A stretch of 64,000 bases of DNA from Marinobacter litoralis (lineage in GTDB: Bacteria; Pseudomonadota; Gammaproteobacteria; Pseudomonadales; Oleiphilaceae): NCBI RefSeq assembly GCF_003336705.1, contig NZ_QMDL01000003.1, positions 62,211 to 126,210 of the forward strand, read 5' to 3'. Both the position numbers and the translations under genes were made by a program. The notes below the pieces were generated by a model. The model worked only from the letters and a program-made list of their open reading frames with translations. It was not told the DNA's origin and ran no database searches. Position 1 is the stretch's first letter. Each line of letters starts with the position of its first letter. Positions 27,704-36,117 of the stretch are shown here, piece after piece.

Positions 27704-27711
27704 CCCCCCCC
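27704..27711 (+). repeat. C8 homopolymer tract upstream of the lipoprotein gene
   Basis: Eight C in a row, followed by GAATGGGTGGGG, can fold back on themselves. The tract lies about 112 bases before the lipoprotein start and outside any gene. Tracts of this length can slip during replication. Confidence 0.7.
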
Positions 27712-27822
27712 GAATGGGTGGGGTTTGCATCCAAATCATCGCCTATACCTTGTATGCCGCATGTTTACGGCGCTCTGGCCTATTCCAGAACTACGGACGA
27801 CTATTTTCTTGGAGAGATCTTT

Positions 27823-29820
27823 ATGCACAACGTGAAAAAACTGGCACTAGCCTCTGCAATCGCCAGCATATTCGCTGTCACAGGCTGCAGTAACAGCGGC
27901 AGTAGCGGTGGTGACAGCGCTTCTGGAGAGACAGTTTCAGGAAACGCATCCGCCCCGAGCGGAACAGTAGCCAAACTTAATCAGCCCAGCGTAATTGAAA
28001 TCGCACTTTCTTTTGTTGTCCCTGAAGTTGCAGCAGCAATAACTGGACTGGAACCGATCAAGGGCGCTGACGTGGAGCTCATTCGCGTCGATGACGACGG
28101 CAACCAAGTAGGCGACGTGCTGGCCACAACCAGCACTTCTATAACCGGAGACTACACACTGACGCTGCCTACCGGTGTCAGTTTGGCCGGCAACCTGATT
28201 GTCCGCATAACCGGCGCGAATCATCAGCTTAGGGCCCAGGTCGTCGAGAAAAATGTCGATATTTCGCCGGTTTCCGAATTCGTTCTGCGCAAATTCATCG
28301 AATCCGGGGCAGATTTGGACCAACTTGTTGTGACTGACGTGGTCAAATTGAACGGCAAAGTTGAAGAGTTCGACCTCACGGCGGGCGCAAATCTCGAACA
28401 AATGTTTGATGTGCTTGAACAAGAAGTCGGTGCGTTTGTTGAAACAGAAGTCGCTTCGGTTTCCGCGAACGGTGCCGATGTCAGCAACATCGTTGGTGAC
28501 TACAACAATGCGGCCTTTGCTTTCTCTCTGCACGATAACGACGACAGGAGCAACGGTACCTTTGCCCATGACATGTGGCTAAGCGATTTTACGTTCGCTG
28601 ACGGCGGCACAGGCACCGTCAACATCACCTTTCTATCTGAAGACAGCGCTTGGGCCAACCTGTCAGGAGCAGCTATCGAAAACAGCTCGGTTTACTATAG
28701 CGCCGAGCTAGATGACGGCGGCAGCCAGGAAACATTTGATGGCTCACTCAATACCCGGGGGATTCTGGCTGTACAAGGTGAATTTGAAGAAGATATTGAC
28801 GGGAATGAGCCTTACGGCTGGCGTTTTCCTGCCATGACCTATGCTTTCCAGCAAGTCGCGGATACAGGCCTCTTCTTCGGCCTCACCCACGAAGCCGGTG
28901 TTCGTTACGGCACTATCGATTCTGATAACGATGGCACTTACGATGCTATCGATCCTAACGACAAACACGGCGATGAGGTGTTCCGAACACTTGAAGTATT
29001 CGCTCGAAAACCTGCTAATCTATCGGACACCGCGATGACGGGCGAATACGGACGGGTGTACTTCGGCTCTAGACTCAGTTCCGGGCGTATCGAGCTACTC
29101 AGCGCCAACAACACGGTAACCTTTTCATCTGGCTTCAATGGCACCGTTAGCGCAGGCATTGAGCGTGAAATCATCGTAGATAGCAGTGGCGCCGCCTCCT
29201 ACGGCGACCAGTCCACGCCCTCAGAATCATTCACATTGACCGTCATGGCTGATGGCACAATCACGGAAGGCCCTGATGGGGGTGCGATTGGCTTTGTCAG
29301 CGAAGATGCCGGGTATGTCGATTTCTCCGAAAGTGCCGGAGACAATACGGCTGGTTTCGCAGAGTTCGACAAGACCATGCTCGTTAAGTTAGGTGACTCT
29401 GCTCCAAGCGTCAGTGGAAAGAAATACCGACTCATGATGGTCAGTTCACATCTTGAGGGCGGCGCATCTTCATCCATTGCCATGTTCGCCAGCCAATTCA
29501 ACACATTCCTGACTATGGACAGCAATAGCGCCGGTAAAGTAAGCGGTAACTTCTCTGAGATCCGCAAAGAACAGGGCCTTGGCGACAACATTGAAGCAAC
29601 AGTTCATCAAGAGTCCGATCTTGCTTTCAACATCGAAATTGGCAGCAGTGGAGGTACAACCATAACCATTCCCGACACTGACGAAGGCGCAACCAAATTC
29701 GAAGGTTTCTTCAACGCTGACGCCAGTTTCGGAGTCTTCACAACCGGCTACCTCGAAAAGGATGCCGTAGACTACAACGAACTTGGGTTGGCAGTGTTGG
29801 TGGATGTAACTCCTAAATAG
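27823..29820 (+). CDS. Large predicted outer-surface or periplasmic lipoprotein, unknown function
   Basis: I do not recognise this 665-residue protein as a whole. It has a lipoprotein signal peptide with lipobox VTGC (Cys22), a Gly/Ser-rich linker (about 23-50) and a beta-sandwich-like segment resembling a carboxypeptidase-regulatory repeat (PIKGADVELIRVDDDG, then ITGDYTLTLP). A calcium-type DSDNDGTYDAIDPNDKHGDE motif lies near residues 366-385. The C-terminal half is acidic and rich in Ser, Gly and Thr, with many beta-prone stretches. GGAGAG lies ahead of the ATG. It stands alone between a divergent LuxR regulator and its own terminator, which fits a conditionally made surface protein. Confidence 0.8.
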   Translation: MHNVKKLALASAIASIFAVTGCSNSGSSGGDSASGETVSGNASAPSGTVAKLNQPSVIEIALSFVVPEVAAAITGLEPIKGADVELIRVDDDGNQVGDVLATTSTSITGDYTLTLPTGVSLAGNLIVRITGANHQLRAQVVEKNVDISPVSEFVLRKFIESGADLDQLVVTDVVKLNGKVEEFDLTAGANLEQMFDVLEQEVGAFVETEVASVSANGADVSNIVGDYNNAAFAFSLHDNDDRSNGTFAHDMWLSDFTFADGGTGTVNITFLSEDSAWANLSGAAIENSSVYYSAELDDGGSQETFDGSLNTRGILAVQGEFEEDIDGNEPYGWRFPAMTYAFQQVADTGLFFGLTHEAGVRYGTIDSDNDGTYDAIDPNDKHGDEVFRTLEVFARKPANLSDTAMTGEYGRVYFGSRLSSGRIELLSANNTVTFSSGFNGTVSAGIEREIIVDSSGAASYGDQSTPSESFTLTVMADGTITEGPDGGAIGFVSEDAGYVDFSESAGDNTAGFAEFDKTMLVKLGDSAPSVSGKKYRLMMVSSHLEGGASSSIAMFASQFNTFLTMDSNSAGKVSGNFSEIRKEQGLGDNIEATVHQESDLAFNIEIGSSGGTTITIPDTDEGATKFEGFFNADASFGVFTTGYLEKDAVDYNELGLAVLVDVTPK

Positions 29821-29843
29821 CCACCTCCTCACTGCGAGAAAAC

Positions 29844-29877
29844 AAAACGGCGAATCTTGTTTAGGTTCGCCGTTTTC
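29844..29877 (+). terminator. Intrinsic terminator after the lipoprotein gene
   Basis: AAAACGGCGAA and TTCGCCGTTTT pair around an 11-base loop, with a short T run. It lies 24 bases after the stop. Confidence 0.85.
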
Positions 29878-29972
29878 GTTACTCACACCGAATAGCCCCT
29901 GCCACAACCCCTGCGTTACAATCTGCCCCTCATAAACGCACCACACGCTCAACCAAAAACCACAGGCCCCTA

Positions 29973-30779
29973 ATGAACTCTTCATCTTCCCTGCCTGACG
30001 ACTACAACTTTCGCTTTGGCGGCATTGAACGACTCTATGGTCGACAAGCCCTGAGTGCGTTCAGGCAAGCCCACATCGTTGTTGTTGGTCTGGGCGGCGT
30101 GGGCTCCTGGGCTGCCGAATCATTGGCTCGCAGCGGTATTGGCACGCTTACGCTGATTGATATGGACGACATTTGCGTGTCCAACACCAATCGCCAGTTA
30201 CATGCCCTGCAAGGCCAGTACGGCCAAACTAAAACCGAGGCTATGGCAGAACGCCTGCGGGCGATTAACCCTATGGCGGATATTCGGGTGCATTTTGGCT
30301 TTTTGACCACAAAAAACGTGCAAGAGCTGATCACCGACGACATCACCGGCGTGGTGGATGCCATCGACAGCGTAAAATCCAAGGCCAGCCTGATTGCTCA
30401 TTGCCATCGGAGGAAGATACCCGTGGTCGTTGCCGGTGGGGCCGGGGGGCAAATGGACCCGACTCAAATTCAGGTCGCGGACCTCAGCAAAACCACCCAA
30501 GACCCCTTATTGGCAAAAGTTCGCAATCTGCTGCGCCGTGAATATAATTTTTCTCGCAACCCAAAGCGCCGTTTTGGCGTAGAGGCCGTATACTCACTGG
30601 AACAGCTGACGTATCCGGCTCCCGATGGCGAAGTCTGTCACCAGAAGCCCGCAACGGAAGGCCCGGTCCGACTGGATTGTGCCTCAGGTTTTGGTGCCGC
30701 CAGCCCGGTCACCGCGAGCTTCGGTTTTTTTGCAGCCTCCAGACTCCTGAACCGGATTGCTCGCCGAGCCAACCAATAA
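29973..30779 (+). CDS. tcdA: tRNA threonylcarbamoyladenosine dehydratase
   Basis: TcdA uses ATP to cyclise t6A37 to ct6A in tRNA. The 268-residue E1-like protein has the nucleotide motif IVVVGLGGVGSWAAESLARSG (split at residues 35-55), the acidic DMDDICVSNTNRQLHAL stretch, DAIDSVKSKASLI and the C-terminal CASGFGAASPVTASFGF. It is the usual length. It lies 21 bases ahead of an antiporter gene; the link is probably positional. Confidence 0.94.
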   Translation: MNSSSSLPDDYNFRFGGIERLYGRQALSAFRQAHIVVVGLGGVGSWAAESLARSGIGTLTLIDMDDICVSNTNRQLHALQGQYGQTKTEAMAERLRAINPMADIRVHFGFLTTKNVQELITDDITGVVDAIDSVKSKASLIAHCHRRKIPVVVAGGAGGQMDPTQIQVADLSKTTQDPLLAKVRNLLRREYNFSRNPKRRFGVEAVYSLEQLTYPAPDGEVCHQKPATEGPVRLDCASGFGAASPVTASFGFFAASRLLNRIARRANQ

Positions 30780-30800
30780 ACTTTTCAACCGGAACCCCTT

Positions 30801-32648
30801 ATGGCCGCTAGTACTGCTCTGATTCTTGCCGGTATCGGTATCAGCTCTCTGCTTTGCCAATGGTTTGCCTGGCGGGTTCGCATGCCCGCCATTCTTTTTC
30901 TCTTAGCTGGCGGTATTATTGCCGGGCCGGTACTGGGGTTCCTCCAACCCGAAGAAGTCTTCGGCGATCTTCTGTTCCCTGTGATTTCGCTTGCGGTCGC
31001 CATCATTCTGTTTGAAGGCAGCCTGACGCTCCGCTACGACGAGATCAAAGGTCACGGCAAGATGGTACGCAACCTTGTGCCCGTGGGCTCCATTGTGACC
31101 TGCGCCATCGGTACACTGGCGGCACGCTGGATTCTGGACGTGTCGTGGGAAGTTTCGCTTTTGTTCGGCGCTATTTCCGTGGTCACGGGCCCCACCGTGA
31201 TTGCACCGTTACTGCGGGCCGTGCGCCCCACCGCCAAGCTCTCCAACATTCTGCGCTGGGAAGGCATCATTATTGATCCGGTAGGCGCACTACTGGCGGT
31301 TCTGGTGTTTGAGGGTATTGTGTCCTGGGGCCAGGGCAATGTATTCGGCCATTCTCTCTATATCTTCGGCAAAACCCTGGTTGTCGGCTTCATCATTGGT
31401 GCCATCGCCGGCTATCTGAACGGTCAGGCCTTGAGAAAGCACTGGTTGCCGCAGTACCTGCACAATGCCGGCACACTCACGTTTATGCTGGGTGTTTACG
31501 CCATTTCCAATGAAATGGCTCATGAATCCGGCCTGCTGACGGTGACCGTGATGGGCATCTGGATGGCGAACATGAAGCGGGTGCCAATCGACAGCATTCT
31601 GGAGTTCAAAGAATCCCTGAGCGTCCTGCTGATCTCGGCGCTGTTTATCATTCTGGCTGCTCGGGTCGAGTTTTCTGCCATTTTGAATCTGGGCTGGGGA
31701 CTGGTAGCGGTTCTCGCCTGCCTGATGTTCATCGCACGCCCGATCAGTATTTTCCTTTCGTCTATCGGCACGTCACTGAACTTACGTGAAAAGCTGTACC
31801 TGAGCTGGATTGCTCCCCGAGGTATTGTTGCGGCTGCTGTCTCTGCCCTGTTCGCCTTCCAACTCGAACGGCTCGGCTATGACGGTGCGGAAACTCTGGT
31901 GCCACTGGTGTTCATGCTGATCATCACCACCGTCACCCTGCAAAGCCTGACAGCCCGCCCGATCGCCAAGCTTCTCGGTGTAAAAGAACCGCCGGCGCAC
32001 GGTTTCCTGATTCTTGGTGCCAACCCCATTGCCCGGCTGATTGCACAATCGCTGAAGAAACACGAGATTCCGGTGATGCTGTCAGACACCAACTGGGAGA
32101 ACGTGCGCCAGTCCAGAATGGAAAATTTGCCGGTTTACTTTGGCAACCCGGCTTCGGAGCACGCCGCAACCCATATGGACCTGACCGGTATCGGTAATCT
32201 GCTGATTCTTTCACCCTACAAACAGATGAACAGCCTGGCCACTTACCACTTCATGGATTGGTTCGGCGACACCTCGGTGTTCGGTTTAACCGAGGGCGAC
32301 CAAGATCAGAAAGCCCGGCTGCAAACGGCTGGTAAGGTACAACGTACCCGAGGGATTTTTGACGGAGTGAGCTACGCCAAGCTCGCCAGCCTGGTCAGCC
32401 AGGGATACAACGTTAAAACCACCCAGCTCAGCGAAGAATTCAGCTACCAGCAGTTCCTGGAGCAATATCAGCAGCAGGCTCTGGTACTGTTTATCATCGA
32501 CAGCAAAGAGCACATTCATCCGGTGAAAGACATGGAATCACTGGAACCCGAGGATGATTGGGTTTTGATCAGCCTTGTTCCCCCGCAGCCCCAAAAGGAG
32601 CGGGACAACAACGGCAACCAGAACCCGGACGAGCAGCCTGACGATTAA
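30801..32648 (+). CDS. CPA1-type sodium/proton antiporter with cytosolic TrkA-N domain
   Basis: The 615-residue protein has about twelve transmembrane helices in the first 390 residues, with the NhaP-like signatures VTGPTVIAPLLRAVRP and EGIIIDPVGALLAVL, whose Asp is the likely ion-binding site, and APRGIVAAAVSALFAF. A Rossmann-type regulatory domain follows (HGFLILGANPIARLIAQSL), then a polar tail ending EQPDD. A marine lifestyle fits. Whether Na+ or K+ is carried cannot be told. It is probably co-transcribed with tcdA. Confidence 0.88.
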   Translation: MAASTALILAGIGISSLLCQWFAWRVRMPAILFLLAGGIIAGPVLGFLQPEEVFGDLLFPVISLAVAIILFEGSLTLRYDEIKGHGKMVRNLVPVGSIVTCAIGTLAARWILDVSWEVSLLFGAISVVTGPTVIAPLLRAVRPTAKLSNILRWEGIIIDPVGALLAVLVFEGIVSWGQGNVFGHSLYIFGKTLVVGFIIGAIAGYLNGQALRKHWLPQYLHNAGTLTFMLGVYAISNEMAHESGLLTVTVMGIWMANMKRVPIDSILEFKESLSVLLISALFIILAARVEFSAILNLGWGLVAVLACLMFIARPISIFLSSIGTSLNLREKLYLSWIAPRGIVAAAVSALFAFQLERLGYDGAETLVPLVFMLIITTVTLQSLTARPIAKLLGVKEPPAHGFLILGANPIARLIAQSLKKHEIPVMLSDTNWENVRQSRMENLPVYFGNPASEHAATHMDLTGIGNLLILSPYKQMNSLATYHFMDWFGDTSVFGLTEGDQDQKARLQTAGKVQRTRGIFDGVSYAKLASLVSQGYNVKTTQLSEEFSYQQFLEQYQQQALVLFIIDSKEHIHPVKDMESLEPEDDWVLISLVPPQPQKERDNNGNQNPDEQPDD

Positions 32649-32667
32649 TACCGCAGGCAGGCGGAGA

Positions 32668-33648
32668 TTAGCGACAATCGAGCACGAGCTTACCGCGAAC
32701 ATGACCTTCTGCCAGAAGGTCATGGGCTTCACGCACCTGCTCCATGGCGAACACTTTATCAATGTGCACCCGCACGTCTCCATCTTCAATAAGCTCGGCA
32801 ATTTCTTCAAGATGAAACACATCAGGGCGCACACGCATTCCGTGGGCCCGAACGCCCATCGCTTCTGCCGCACTGACAACCTCATCAGCGGTCACCGTCG
32901 GGATGGTGACCAAAACACCGGACGTGCCTAGCGTGTGCAGTGAGCGCTTACCTGCCTCGCCCCCGACCAGATCCAAAACCACATCCAGCCCGAAACACTG
33001 ATCGGCAACATCCATAGTTTGGTAATCAATCACTTCGTGAACGCCAAATTCCGCCAAGAAGTCCCGATTACCAGCAGACGCGGTGGCAATGACGTGGGCA
33101 TCCCGAGCCAATGCAAACTGCACTGCAAAGTGACCAACCCCACCAGCACCCGCATGTATCAGCACCTTTTGATTCGGCTCTAAACGGGCAAACTCAAACA
33201 AACCCTGCCAGGCTGTAAGCGCCGCCAAAGGCACGCCTGCCGCCGTTACCAAATCCAGTTCTTCTGGCACGATGGCCAACTCATCGGCGCGTGCAACGGC
33301 AAACTGCGCATAGGCACCGCCCGCCACAGGGAAGCCAATCATGCCCATCACCCGGTCGCCTTTGGCAAGGGTGGTGACATCGTCGGCCACCGCTACCACT
33401 TCTCCAGCGGCATCGTAACCCGGCACCCACGGCAGATCGTTTTCAATTTGGGTAGCGACAAAGCCCATGCCTAGACGGGTTTTCCAATCAATCGGGTTGA
33501 GCCCGGCACCGTGAACACGAATCAACACTTCGCCCTCTCCGGGCTCCGGAATCGGGGCATTAACCACCTGCAGCACACCGCTGTCGCCAAATCGGTCGTA
33601 AACCACTTGGCGCATCGTTTCGACTTCCGTTAATTCAGTGGGGGCCAT
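32668..33648 (-). CDS. Zinc-free medium-chain NADPH:quinone oxidoreductase-like protein
   Basis: The 326-residue MDR protein opens as MAPTELTEVETMRQVVYDRFGD, with GGAG six to seven bases ahead of the chosen ATG; the further upstream ATG at 33672 lacks a site. It shows the GroES-like domain (VHGAGLNPIDWKTR), VPGYDAAGEVVAV, and the Rossmann motif LIHAGAGGVGHFAVQFAL. No zinc ligands of classical alcohol dehydrogenase are present, which points to quinone or enone reduction with NADPH. It ends in LVLDCR. Confidence 0.88.
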   Translation of the reverse strand: MAPTELTEVETMRQVVYDRFGDSGVLQVVNAPIPEPGEGEVLIRVHGAGLNPIDWKTRLGMGFVATQIENDLPWVPGYDAAGEVVAVADDVTTLAKGDRVMGMIGFPVAGGAYAQFAVARADELAIVPEELDLVTAAGVPLAALTAWQGLFEFARLEPNQKVLIHAGAGGVGHFAVQFALARDAHVIATASAGNRDFLAEFGVHEVIDYQTMDVADQCFGLDVVLDLVGGEAGKRSLHTLGTSGVLVTIPTVTADEVVSAAEAMGVRAHGMRVRPDVFHLEEIAELIEDGDVRVHIDKVFAMEQVREAHDLLAEGHVRGKLVLDCR

Positions 33649-33740
33649 CGGTTTCTCCAGACGGGTTCGCATCAGATGCCTACAAAGGCGCTCGGGTTCA
33701 AGTTCAGCCTAGCAGAATTTCTACCCGGCGCGTTTTCAGA

Positions 33741-34829
33741 TCAGTCATGGTTGCCACCAATACCGGGAATGGCCTGTAACGACAGTTTGCCGATTCGGTC
33801 GTTGTGCAACGAGCCAAAATATAAATAGCCATTGTGAGGATTCACCGAGGTAATTTCCTGTAAGTGCGTGCCCTTGGTGTCATGTAGGCTGAGCAGTGCC
33901 TTGCCGGTTGCATCAAAGGCAACCACAAGACCGTATTCTTGAGGCTTGGGCTTTAAACTGTCCGGCAGTTTTGCCACCAGATCCTTCAACCAAGGCTTGG
34001 TGTGCATGGCATCAATTTGGGCGTTGCGCAGCGTAGGAAAAGCGACCCAGTATCGGCCCTCATGGTCGATGGCCAGATTGTCCGGGAACCCCGGCAGGTT
34101 ATCGGCAAACACTTCGGTTCGACCTGCTTTCGGGCCTGCAATCCAATATTTCAGAATTCGGTATTTCCAGGTTTCGTTAACCAGAACGTAATCGCCTTCA
34201 GGGGAAACGGCGACACCGTTTGGGAAATACAAATTAGCCAGCAGCACTTCGGTTTTTCGGGTTCTCGGGTTGTACCGAAGCAAGCGGCCATGCGGGCGCA
34301 TTTCTAACAAATCCAACAGGTAGTCGTGCTGGCCAAAACGGGAGCTGGCATCGGTGAAGTAGACCCGCCCATCGGGTGCAATGATCACGTCATCGGTAAA
34401 CCGGAACGGCGTGCCTGCTGCTTCCCGACTCAGTACATTGATTTCGCCTTCCGGTGTAATCGACAACAATCCCTTGCCGGAGTCTGCCACCAGCAGGTTG
34501 CCCTGTTGATCCATCACCATACCCAATGGTCGGCCACCGGTTTCAAGCCAGTCATCCACCCTGCCGTCCGGGAACACGCGAATGATCTTGCCATCCTGGG
34601 TTCCGGCGTACAGCACTCCGTCAGTTCCCACTGTGGTATCTTCGGGGCCATACACTTGCCCTTTCGCCAACAACTCGGCTTGGCGCAAGTACCCGTTCGG
34701 GACGTAAGCACCGGTCATTGGCGGTGGTTTGGGCGCCTGCCAGGCTTTGCTATCCACAGGAGACGGGGTCAATAAAAAGCCGCCAAACAACAGAAACAAT
34801 GCCAGCAAGGCAATCAACAACCACTTCAT
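33741..34829 (-). CDS. Membrane-anchored SMP-30/strictosidine-synthase-like beta-propeller protein
   Basis: The 362-residue protein has an uncleaved N-terminal helix (WLLIALLALFLLFGGFLL) and then a six-bladed propeller with repeats such as GPEDTTVGTDGVLYAGTQDG, GRPLGMVMDQQGNLLVAD, FTDDVIIAPDGRVYFTDASS, YFPNGVAVSPEGDYVLV and LPGFPDNLAIDHEGRYWVA. The spacing and the FPNGV and PDNL stretches match APMAP/strictosidine-synthase-like hydrolases, which bind calcium. Substrate is unknown; lactonase or arylesterase activity is a family-level guess. It starts at ATG 34829 rather than the TTG at 34838. Confidence 0.82.
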   Translation of the reverse strand: MKWLLIALLALFLLFGGFLLTPSPVDSKAWQAPKPPPMTGAYVPNGYLRQAELLAKGQVYGPEDTTVGTDGVLYAGTQDGKIIRVFPDGRVDDWLETGGRPLGMVMDQQGNLLVADSGKGLLSITPEGEINVLSREAAGTPFRFTDDVIIAPDGRVYFTDASSRFGQHDYLLDLLEMRPHGRLLRYNPRTRKTEVLLANLYFPNGVAVSPEGDYVLVNETWKYRILKYWIAGPKAGRTEVFADNLPGFPDNLAIDHEGRYWVAFPTLRNAQIDAMHTKPWLKDLVAKLPDSLKPKPQEYGLVVAFDATGKALLSLHDTKGTHLQEITSVNPHNGYLYFGSLHNDRIGKLSLQAIPGIGGNHD

Positions 34830-34937
34830 GGTGCACAACTCTTTATTCTTGTCATTGTTCTTCCTTAAGCGTCGCTAATACGGATCAGGACTCCCTAACC
34901 TTAGCAAACCTCAAGAAGGTCTCGGGACGGTGAGCGG

Positions 34938-35729
34938 TTACTGCTCCAGAAATTGCCGACACAAGGTCGCAAAAGTATCCGCTTTTTCCGCATGCAACCA
35001 ATGCCCGGTGCCCTCGATTATTTTGAGTTCGGCGTTAGGGAACAAGGTTTGAATCGTGTCTTGGTGCTTTGTCTGGATATAAGCGGAGTCTGCCCCTTTG
35101 ATAAACAGAACCGCTCCATCGTATGGGCCGTCACCTTCGGGTGCAGCTGAAAGGTTCGAATAACTGGCATCGATCACAGGCAGGTTCAAGCGCCACCGAA
35201 ACAGAAGGTCGTCCTGCTCGATTTCGTCTTTGGGAATGCGCTCAAGATTTTTCAGCAGAAACTGACGTACACCGGGCGTCTCAACATACTCGGCCAGGCG
35301 GGAATCCGCTTCCGTTCGCGATTTTACGCCCCGAAGGTCCAAATTCTTCATACCTTCAAGAATGGCGTCGTGACGTGGCTGGTAGCTAACGGGGGAAATA
35401 TCCGCAACGATGATCCCTAGCACCCTCTCCGGGTAACTTAACGCCACCTGCATCGCAACTTTACCTCCCATGGAGTGGCCAAGCAGATGCGCTTTATCGA
35501 TGCCTTGGGCATCCATGTAAGCCACCACGTCGGAAGCCATAGCAGGATAAGTCATTTCATCCGTGTGGGGAGAGCTGCCATGATTGCGCTGGTCCAGGCC
35601 ATGGATATGCCATCCGTCTTCCAGTCGTCGGGCAACACCACCCAGATTTTCCAGAGAACCAAACAACCCGTGCAGCAGGATTAACGGTTCGCCTTGCCCG
35701 GATATCCGGTGATTCAGTTCAACACTCAT
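34938..35729 (-). CDS. ybfF: Alpha/beta hydrolase, YbfF-type esterase
   Basis: The 263-residue protein has the full hydrolase set: oxyanion loop ILLHGLFGSLENLGG (17-31), DQRNHGSSPH, nucleophile Ser86 in LLGHSMGGKVAMQVA and catalytic His243 in EGTGHWLHAEK. The LFGSLxN and DxRNHGxS motifs are typical of YbfF, a short-chain (thio)esterase of broad range. It stands alone and is not obviously in an operon with its neighbours. Confidence 0.9.
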   Translation of the reverse strand: MSVELNHRISGQGEPLILLHGLFGSLENLGGVARRLEDGWHIHGLDQRNHGSSPHTDEMTYPAMASDVVAYMDAQGIDKAHLLGHSMGGKVAMQVALSYPERVLGIIVADISPVSYQPRHDAILEGMKNLDLRGVKSRTEADSRLAEYVETPGVRQFLLKNLERIPKDEIEQDDLLFRWRLNLPVIDASYSNLSAAPEGDGPYDGAVLFIKGADSAYIQTKHQDTIQTLFPNAELKIIEGTGHWLHAEKADTFATLCRQFLEQ

Positions 35730-35822
35730 AGTGGGGCAGTCTCCGGCTCATAGAATGTAGCCAACTACACTACCATCGCCAGATATCGGAGCAAGAACAA
35801 ATTTCAGCAGGTTAGCGGCCAC

Positions 35823-35848
35823 AAAAAAGCCGGGCATGTAGCCCGGCT
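35823..35848 (-). terminator. Intrinsic terminator after the 30-codon small gene
   Basis: On the minus strand AGCCGGGC pairs with GCCCGGCT around TACAT and is followed by six T. It lies about 30 bases after the stop of the small gene at 35878-35970. Confidence 0.9.
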
Positions 35849-35877
35849 CTAACCATGTCGTCCGTACGCCTGATTGC

Positions 35878-35970
35878 TTAGCAGTAGTAAATACCACCAA
35901 GGTACTCTGCAAGAGCCATAACGTTTTCGCGTTCACTCTGACTGTGCGGTACAAAGATTTCCTGTTCCAT
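35878..35970 (-). CDS. Independent small gene encoding a 30-residue acidic peptide
   Basis: The peptide starts MEQEIFVPHS, continues QSERENVMALAE and ends YLGGIYYC. GGAGG lies eight bases before the ATG, and a clear intrinsic terminator follows the stop. The peptide is acidic (several Glu, one Arg), has no membrane helix or signal peptide, and finishes in Tyr-Tyr-Cys. It is too short for standard gene callers. I do not recognise it. A single gene between the divergent AraC gene (36118) and ybfF gives no functional hint. It could be a regulatory peptide, a modified-peptide precursor or a small subunit. Translation is inferred, not proven. Confidence 0.75.
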   Translation of the reverse strand: MEQEIFVPHSQSERENVMALAEYLGGIYYC

Positions 35971-36117
35971 GCGATACCTCCAATATGACCTTTCGGTTAC
36001 TTCAACCTGATGCCACACATGCTATCGTCTTAACAGTGATTGGCCGTTGACGCGCCGTGCCATTCACTTGACATTTTGTAACATTCTTTACTGAACCCAC
36101 ACATTTCAGGCACTCGC

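Noticed and set aside
35748..35954. 68-codon open frame on the minus strand across the small gene and its terminator
   Set aside because: It runs through a strong terminator, has no ribosome site and is in a different frame from the better-supported 30-codon gene.
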